A stretch of 17,464 bases of DNA, taken from assembly GCA_027324025.1 (NCBI GenBank), contig DAHVYW010000130.1:1-17464 (forward strand). The letters are read 5' to 3'. The position numbers and the translations under genes are program-made. Below, piece after piece: positions 13,359 to 17,464 of this stretch. The first letter of the stretch is position 1, and every line of letters begins with the position of its first letter. The notes beneath the pieces were generated by a model. It saw only the letters and a program-made list of their open reading frames with translations, was not told where the DNA came from and did no database searches. This DNA is from JAJZQD01 sp021847735. GTDB taxonomy: Bacteria > Bacillota > Thermincolia > Thermincolales > UBA2595.

Positions 13359-14947
13359 TAGTTACCACCTCCGTTGCTTTTAATCTCATCATATAGTGCC
13401 GTAACGGAGTTAATACAGTTGTTCTGGCCTTCCCTGATGCCTTCTATTATCTGCAATGTATCCGCGTCAATTCCCCTGCTTCTGAGAATATCCCGGAAGA
13501 GGTTGGCCCGGCGGTCAAGGTCAGTGTTACCGACTATATTGCGGCAGTCGGAATCAGGGCACTTGCAGATTACAACCCCTTTAAAGCCCTGTTTGTATGC
13601 GTCAAGGATTAACTGGGTATCGATATTTCCACCGCACCTTATTCCGAGAGGCATTATGTTGATATCGTACTCTACCGCTGTAATTCCGGCCAGGTCCAAG
13701 GCGGAATACCCGCAACCCTCGCAAAGGAAGGCAAGAATCTTGGGACTGTCGGTATCGAAGTTGGATAAAAGCTCAATGGCTTTGGTCAGGTATTTTTGGG
13801 GGAAAGTAAGCAGGTCCCTGGCCCCCGTGGGGCAGGAGGTTACACAATTGCCACAGCCCTTACAGCGCTGCTCGTCAATAACGGAAACTTTTCTAATTGA
13901 ATCAATACTGGATGCTTTGAATAAACAGGTTTTAACACATGTCCCGCATCCGCTGCAAAGTTCTTCATTAATTTCAGAGACCACAATTTTGTAACAGATT
14001 TCTTTTCTCTCCAGGAAGGAGGTAACTGCAAAAGCGACCGAATCACTAAGAGAAACTATATTGGACAGTTTCTGGTTTTCATCGTCAGGCAGCAGGAATA
14101 TCCCTTTTTCATTGGTAAAAACCTGCAGGGTATCAGGGTTTACTGGTTTGAATAAGCCTTCCTCGTTAACGTCAATGTGGACCAGAGGCCTGATATCATT
14201 TGCAAATTCCCGGTCGGTGGTGTTTGCTACAACTATACTTCCCACGGTGAGGCTTACCTTCTGGTCTCCTGAGGTAATATCAAGAGTAAAACGACCGGCA
14301 TAGCCGTAAATGTCACTAATTTGTGTATTAAAAAAGAATTTGGTCCTCGGGTGCATTTCTACAAAAGTAATAACCGAGGTAATTTTATCCTGGTTCTCTT
14401 TGTTGGAGAAATTGCGGTAACAGCCGGTTTTATCAATGATAAACACTTTGAAGTTACGTTCAAGCAGACGCTGAGCAGTCAGCATAGCGCCCGGGGTAGC
14501 CCCGATAATAGCTACTGCCGGGTGGGGAGCAATGTCTCGCGTTTTGAGCGGGCGGGCGGTTTTTACTTTTTCAATCGCCACTTCCACCAGTACTATCGCC
14601 TTTTCAGTGGCCCTCTGGGGGAAGCTGGGGTGGGCCAGGGCAACCTGTTCCTTAATATTGGCAAAGCCAATCTTGTTAGTATTTATACCCCTTGCTTCGA
14701 TTTGGTTAATCACAAATTCGGCGCTTTTGTTGGTCAGGTAATTTAGTGGAGAGTCACCTGCCAGAACCACCGCATCAAAGGAATTCTTATCGATTTCCGC
14801 GAGCATGGCAGTGAGTCCGGATGTTGTAAAGAAATCATCCACCACAAAGGTGTAGTAATTCTGGCTAAAGTGTTTGGCCAGGTGCTCGACGTTGACAACC
14901 CTGTCTGTTTGCCCGTTCGACCTGGAAAAAAACAGACCGATCTTCAT
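13358..14947 (-). CDS. HdrA-like / MvhD fusion protein
   Basis: A 529-residue cytoplasmic electron-transfer protein. Residues 1-140 are a cysteine-free alpha/beta region I cannot assign. Residues 141-325 resemble the flavoprotein part of heterodisulfide reductase HdrA, but the dinucleotide loop reads AIIGATPGAM where HdrA has GGGxAG, so FAD binding is doubtful. Two ferredoxin motifs follow: CSGCGTCVKTC (331-341) and CKGCGNCVTSCP (362-373). The C-terminal third (403-510) is an MvhD/FlpD domain with Cys409 and Cys412, Cys438 (IRCGG) and CKCPDSDC (461-468), likely a [2Fe-2S] site that docks the hydrogenase. It precedes mvhG with a TAATG overlap. No hdrB or hdrC is present, so its final acceptor is unknown. 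Confidence 0.85.
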   Translation of the reverse strand: MKIGLFFSRSNGQTDRVVNVEHLAKHFSQNYYTFVVDDFFTTSGLTAMLAEIDKNSFDAVVLAGDSPLNYLTNKSAEFVINQIEARGINTNKIGFANIKEQVALAHPSFPQRATEKAIVLVEVAIEKVKTARPLKTRDIAPHPAVAIIGATPGAMLTAQRLLERNFKVFIIDKTGCYRNFSNKENQDKITSVITFVEMHPRTKFFFNTQISDIYGYAGRFTLDITSGDQKVSLTVGSIVVANTTDREFANDIRPLVHIDVNEEGLFKPVNPDTLQVFTNEKGIFLLPDDENQKLSNIVSLSDSVAFAVTSFLERKEICYKIVVSEINEELCSGCGTCVKTCLFKASSIDSIRKVSVIDEQRCKGCGNCVTSCPTGARDLLTFPQKYLTKAIELLSNFDTDSPKILAFLCEGCGYSALDLAGITAVEYDINIMPLGIRCGGNIDTQLILDAYKQGFKGVVICKCPDSDCRNIVGNTDLDRRANLFRDILRSRGIDADTLQIIEGIREGQNNCINSVTALYDEIKSNGGGN

Positions 14948-15006
14948 CCTTTTTTTACCGCTCCCTTCATTTTTGAAGTATCTTCTAAGTTAACTAAGCC
15001 CAACAA
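14944..15006 (-). CDS. 20-codon leader ORF overlapping the hdrA-mvhD start
   Basis: On the minus strand a near-perfect ribosome site AAAGGAGG (plus-strand 15013-15020) lies six bases before a TTG that opens a 20-residue frame (MLGLVNLEDTSKMKGAVKKG). Its TGA overlaps the ATG of the HdrA-MvhD gene as ATGA. The HdrA-MvhD gene itself has only a poorly spaced ribosome site (AAGGGAG about 13 bases off, or AAAAGG directly abutting), so translation may depend on coupling to this short ORF. Whether the peptide itself has a function is unknown. Too short for confidence from composition alone. Confidence 0.5.
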   Translation of the reverse strand: MLGLVNLEDTSKMKGAVKKG

Positions 15007-15044
15007 CACCTTCCTCCTTTTTATTTGCTTTTAAACTAATTCGG

Positions 15045-15071
15045 TAAAATATACTAATTTCCTGCCATATA
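15045..15071 (+). promoter_or_regulatory. Weak sigma-D (flagellar)-like promoter candidate for the receptor gene
   Basis: TAAA (15045-15048) is followed after 14-15 bases by TGCCATATA, a partial match to the GCCGATAT -10 of motility sigma factors. Receptor genes are commonly sigma-D dependent, but the -10 is imperfect and the site is about 320 bp from the start codon. Confidence 0.25.
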
Positions 15072-15158
15072 CGACAGCAACTACAGCTTTTTACATCAGA
15101 CCTGGCACATATATACATAAAAGGTTGAATTTTGACTCACCAAAAGCAGGAATAAGCG

Positions 15159-15175
15159 ATATTTCGGCGAAATAT
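15159..15175. promoter_or_regulatory. 17-bp palindrome, possible operator
   Basis: ATATTTCG-G-CGAAATAT is a perfect 8-bp inverted repeat around one central base. The single-base centre favours a protein-binding site over an RNA hairpin. It lies between the divergent hydrogenase and receptor genes and could serve either. Confidence 0.45.
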
Positions 15176-15233
15176 TGTAGGACGAGCCCGCTCCGCGGCT
15201 TATAACTACTCAGGTCAATGGACTAACGTCTAG

Positions 15234-15283
15234 CGCTAAATATTGCAGCCCTGGCAGGTTTTTCATTAGTTTTAGCGGCCAGG
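15234..15283 (+). promoter_or_regulatory. Possible pseudoknot in the receptor-gene leader
   Basis: CGCTAAA (15234-15240) pairs with TTTAGCG (15271-15277). CCTGGC (15250-15255), inside that loop, pairs with GCCAGG (15278-15283) directly after it. The pairings interlock, as in a pseudoknot. It ends about 105 bases before the receptor start. No known riboswitch consensus fits. Confidence 0.35.
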
Positions 15284-15388
15284 TTATCACAATTGAAGGA
15301 AGTATTGGTCTCGTTGGATAAAGCAAAGTATTGAAAGGCAGGGCTACAAGTTTTGTACCCGTATATCTTGGGGGAAAGGGTGAAGGGC

Positions 15389-17356
15389 GTGGTCAAATTA
15401 TCCAAAAGTCTCTATTTTAAGTTGGTTGTGAGCCTGTTTATCTGTCTGGGGATACTCATGGGTTTTTACACCTGGTATCAATGCCGCCAGGTAAGGGAAC
15501 GCGTAGAAAATGACCTCGAGTCTAAAGGCATAGGCTTGGCCAAGGCGGCAGCAATGGGTTTACAGGCAATTATTGAAAACGATATCAGGAACGGGGTTAT
15601 CACCAAGCAGCAGCTATTTGACCGTAACTACAAACTAATTGCAGACAACCCTGATTCAAAGAAGAGAAAATACAGTTCGGCTTTTGATAAATATACAGAC
15701 GAACATTTACAAAAATATGTGGATGGTTTTCTGGTGGATAACGAGGTTGTTTTTGCCATCCCTGTGGCTTATTCGGATAACCCGGAACTAAACGGATATT
15801 TGCCAACACATAACACGGTATTCAAAGACCGAAGCAAACGGATTTTTAATGATGTTACGGGCGCGGCTGCTGCCACAACCACGAAAATTGAGGGTTTAAA
15901 GCAGGAATATCAACGGGATACCGGTGAGGTTATGTGGGACATGTCATATCCTATCTATGTTGATGGGCAGCACTGGGGAGGATACCGGGTAGCCATCTCC
16001 ATTCAGGCTGCTGAAGCCAAAATCAAAGGGGTTCAAAAGCAGACAATACTAATTATGGTGGGTATTCTGGTCCTTATCACAGCAACTCTGATTTTGGTTA
16101 CTAAAATAGTTATTGGCAGTCCTCTACGCCGTATTCTTGATGCCGCCCAAAACCTGGCTACCGGGGATGCCGATCTTTCCAGTCGTTTAAATGTTGCGAC
16201 TTCCGATGAACTTGGTCTATTGGCAAAAACCTTTGACTTATTCATCGAAAAAATCCACCACATGGTGAAAACACTCGTCCAGTCTATTGACGGCGTGGCA
16301 GAAACCAGTGACCGGTTATCCAGTAATTCCGATGAGGTTGCCAAAGCCAGTCAAACAGTTGCTCTTTCCATAGAGGAGATGGTCAAGGGAACCAATGACA
16401 AATTAAATGCGGTAAGCGGTACCCGAGAGATAATGGAGCAGTTCACGGCTGCTATCGGTCAGATTGCCCACGGCGCCAACGAACAGGCAAACCATGTGAA
16501 CCAAACCTCCCAGGCCATCGGGGAAATGGCGGGGGGCATCCAGGAAGTGGCGACTAATGCCCAGACTGTATTGGATGCAGCCGTTGATGCGGCAAAAGTA
16601 GCCCGCAAGGGTGAAGAAGCAGTTGAGTCAACTATTTCCGGCATGGAGAAGATTAAAAATACTGTTTACGATTCTGCGGTAAGAATTAAAGAACTGGGTG
16701 AACATTCCCAGAAAATCGGTGAGATTATTCAGGTGATTGATGAAATAGCCGAACAAACCAACCTCCTGGCTCTCAACGCTGCCATTGAGGCCGCCCGGGC
16801 CGGTGAACACGGCAAAGGATTTGCCGTAGTTGCCGATGAGGTTAGGAAACTGGCGGAAAGAAGTGGAAAGGCCACCAAGGAAATTGCCGAACTGATTATT
16901 AATATTCAAAAGGGCACCGGAAAGGCCGTGGATGCAATGGAACACGGCACCAAGGAAGTTGAAGAAGGTGTTCGGCTGGCCCATGATGCAGGTACGGCCT
17001 TGGAGGAGATTATGCAGACGGTGGAGATGACGCTGAGCCAGATTCAATTGATTTCCGGCACTGCCCAGAGGATGAGCGAAAGCAGTATGTCTGTTGTTAC
17101 GGCTATTGACAATGTTGCGGCAATTACAGAACAAAACTCCGCCTCCACCCAGGAAATGGCTGCAGGTAGTGACAGCGCAATGTCTTCAATAGAAACAATT
17201 ACCCAGTTAACCAAGGAAAGTGCGGAACATTCCGAGAACATCTCGGTATCGGTAGAAGAAATGGCTGCGTCCACGGAAGACATTGCCCAGGCGGCCGAAA
17301 CCCTGTCCAACATGGCTCGCGATCTGCGTACATTGACCAAAGGATTCAAAATTTAA
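15389..17356 (+). CDS. Methyl-accepting chemotaxis protein with extracytoplasmic Cache-type sensor
   Basis: A 655-residue transmembrane receptor. A basic N-terminus leads into TM1 (about 10-30). An external sensor region (32-215) shows NGYLPTHN (135-142), KRIFND (150-155), QRDTGEVMWD (175-184), PIYV and HWGGYR (195-200), motifs I associate with single-Cache-type receptors. TM2 (218-242) is followed by HAMP (243-300) and the long helical signalling domain, with its conserved tip EIAEQTNLLALNAAIEAARA at 452-471 continuing through GKGFAVVADEVRKLAERS. It should control the CheA encoded upstream through CheW. I chose the GTG at 15389, eight bases after GAAAGGG, because it puts basic residues just before TM1; TTG at 15353 and GTG at 15380 are alternatives. 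The ligand is unknown. Confidence 0.9.
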   Translation: MVKLSKSLYFKLVVSLFICLGILMGFYTWYQCRQVRERVENDLESKGIGLAKAAAMGLQAIIENDIRNGVITKQQLFDRNYKLIADNPDSKKRKYSSAFDKYTDEHLQKYVDGFLVDNEVVFAIPVAYSDNPELNGYLPTHNTVFKDRSKRIFNDVTGAAAATTTKIEGLKQEYQRDTGEVMWDMSYPIYVDGQHWGGYRVAISIQAAEAKIKGVQKQTILIMVGILVLITATLILVTKIVIGSPLRRILDAAQNLATGDADLSSRLNVATSDELGLLAKTFDLFIEKIHHMVKTLVQSIDGVAETSDRLSSNSDEVAKASQTVALSIEEMVKGTNDKLNAVSGTREIMEQFTAAIGQIAHGANEQANHVNQTSQAIGEMAGGIQEVATNAQTVLDAAVDAAKVARKGEEAVESTISGMEKIKNTVYDSAVRIKELGEHSQKIGEIIQVIDEIAEQTNLLALNAAIEAARAGEHGKGFAVVADEVRKLAERSGKATKEIAELIINIQKGTGKAVDAMEHGTKEVEEGVRLAHDAGTALEEIMQTVEMTLSQIQLISGTAQRMSESSMSVVTAIDNVAAITEQNSASTQEMAAGSDSAMSSIETITQLTKESAEHSENISVSVEEMAASTEDIAQAAETLSNMARDLRTLTKGFKI

Positions 17357-17376
17357 AAAACCCGTAAAGTGAACTC

Positions 17377-17395
17377 GTTCAGCTAAAAGCTGAAC
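17377..17395. repeat. 8-bp perfect hairpin downstream of the receptor gene
   Basis: GTTCAGCT (17377-17384) pairs with AGCTGAAC (17388-17395) around an AAA loop, 20 bases after the receptor stop. No T-run follows, so termination is doubtful. It may belong with the larger hairpin directly downstream. Confidence 0.6.
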
Positions 17396-17402
17396 ATCGA
17401 AA

Positions 17403-17432
17403 CTTCAGTGGGGGACTCTACCCCCACTGAAG
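17403..17432. repeat. 12-bp perfect GC-rich hairpin, possible IS200/IS605-type end
   Basis: CTTCAGTGGGGG (17403-17414) pairs perfectly with CCCCCACTGAAG (17421-17432) around an ACTCTA loop. It has no T-tail. Subterminal GC-rich hairpins of this kind flank IS200/IS605-family elements, whose TnpA recognises them as single strands. The window ends 32 bases later, so any tnpA or tnpB gene would be outside it. The alternative is a plain transcription-end structure for the receptor gene. Confidence 0.4.
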
Positions 17433-17464
17433 CAGAAAAGTGGAAACTCCCCCTTAATAGAAGG

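Larger units (their letters stand above)
15007..15388. other. Divergent non-coding region between hydrogenase operon and receptor gene
   Basis: About 380 bp with no convincing gene. It should hold promoters for both directions. Visible structure: a sigma-D-like candidate (15045-15071, +), a 17-bp palindrome (15159-15175), a GC-rich patch (about 15180-15200), and two interlocking stems (15234-15283) upstream of the receptor start. I saw no strong sigma-A promoter on either strand. Confidence 0.5.

Noticed and set aside
13374..13994. 206-codon open frame on the plus strand
   Set aside because: Antisense to the ferredoxin and MvhD domains of the HdrA-MvhD fusion; no ribosome site or domain.
15176..15240. 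Cyclic-di-GMP (GEMM) riboswitch before the receptor
   Set aside because: A GGACG segment and a GC-rich patch recall part of the consensus, but the conserved GAAA-tetraloop receptor core and the rest of the motif are absent.
1..17464. CRISPR array, tRNA or rRNA genes
   Set aside because: No regularly spaced direct repeats, and no tRNA or rRNA signature was recognised by eye.

Overview
The window reads as chromosome of a strictly anaerobic, low-to-mid GC Firmicute, most likely a clostridial Peptococcaceae/Desulfotomaculum-type organism. This placement is an inference. It rests on strong AGGAGG ribosome sites with frequent TTG/GTG starts, a clostridial 2[4Fe-4S] ferredoxin, a CheX-containing chemotaxis operon, a cytoplasmic Mvh-type [NiFe] hydrogenase, and acyl-CoA-dehydratase-activase-like proteins. 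No rRNA, tRNA, CRISPR array or transposase gene was seen.

Layout. (1) 74-244 (+): a small ferredoxin closed by a clear intrinsic terminator. (2) 465-3489 (+): three genes joined by ATGA overlaps. Two are paralogous proteins related to 2-hydroxyacyl-CoA dehydratase subunits (DUF2229/COG3580-COG3581 type) and the third is a BadF/HgdC-type ATPase that carries a [4Fe-4S] site. Together they look like an uncharacterised ATP-driven low-potential electron-transfer module. (3) 3620-4211 (+): a degenerate heavy-metal-associated domain protein and a TTG-started DUF1540 protein. (4) 4222-4430: stacked hairpins and a roughly 180-bp imperfect palindrome between two convergent genes. (5) 4442-5173 (-): a ZIP metal transporter, divergent from a 47-aa single-span membrane protein (5315-5458, +). 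(6) 5761-10820 (+): cheW-cheA-cheY-cheB-cheX followed, after only 20 bp, by a [NiFe]-hydrogenase maturation endopeptidase. (7) 15006-10791 (-): a 20-codon leader ORF, an HdrA-like/MvhD fusion, hydrogenase small subunit (mvhG), large subunit (mvhA), and an unknown 80-aa protein, nearly all overlapping by 1-8 bp. (8) 15389-17356 (+): a Cache-type methyl-accepting chemotaxis protein behind a long structured leader. (9) 17377-17432: two perfect hairpins at the window edge that resemble the end of an IS200/IS605-type element.

How the parts work together. The large hydrogenase subunit keeps a 26-residue tail after its DPCxxCxxH motif. The endopeptidase that should remove such a tail is encoded convergently next door, as the last gene of the chemotaxis operon. 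The two convergent operons overlap by 30 bp. The best terminator for the hydrogenase operon lies about 300 bp inside the endopeptidase gene, on the antisense strand, so the two transcripts should be mutually antisense. The hydrogenase lacks a signal peptide and belongs with soluble group 3c enzymes. It would pass electrons from H2 through MvhG to the fused MvhD/ferredoxin protein. That protein's HdrA flavin motif is degenerate and no hdrB/hdrC is present, so the final acceptor is unknown. The chemotaxis set has CheA, CheW, CheY, CheB and the phosphatase CheX, but no CheR or CheD in view.

The strongest candidates for undescribed biology are the three-gene activase module, the non-canonical HdrA-MvhD-hydrogenase unit with its leader ORF and 80-aa partner, and the antisense coupling of hydrogenase and endopeptidase transcripts.
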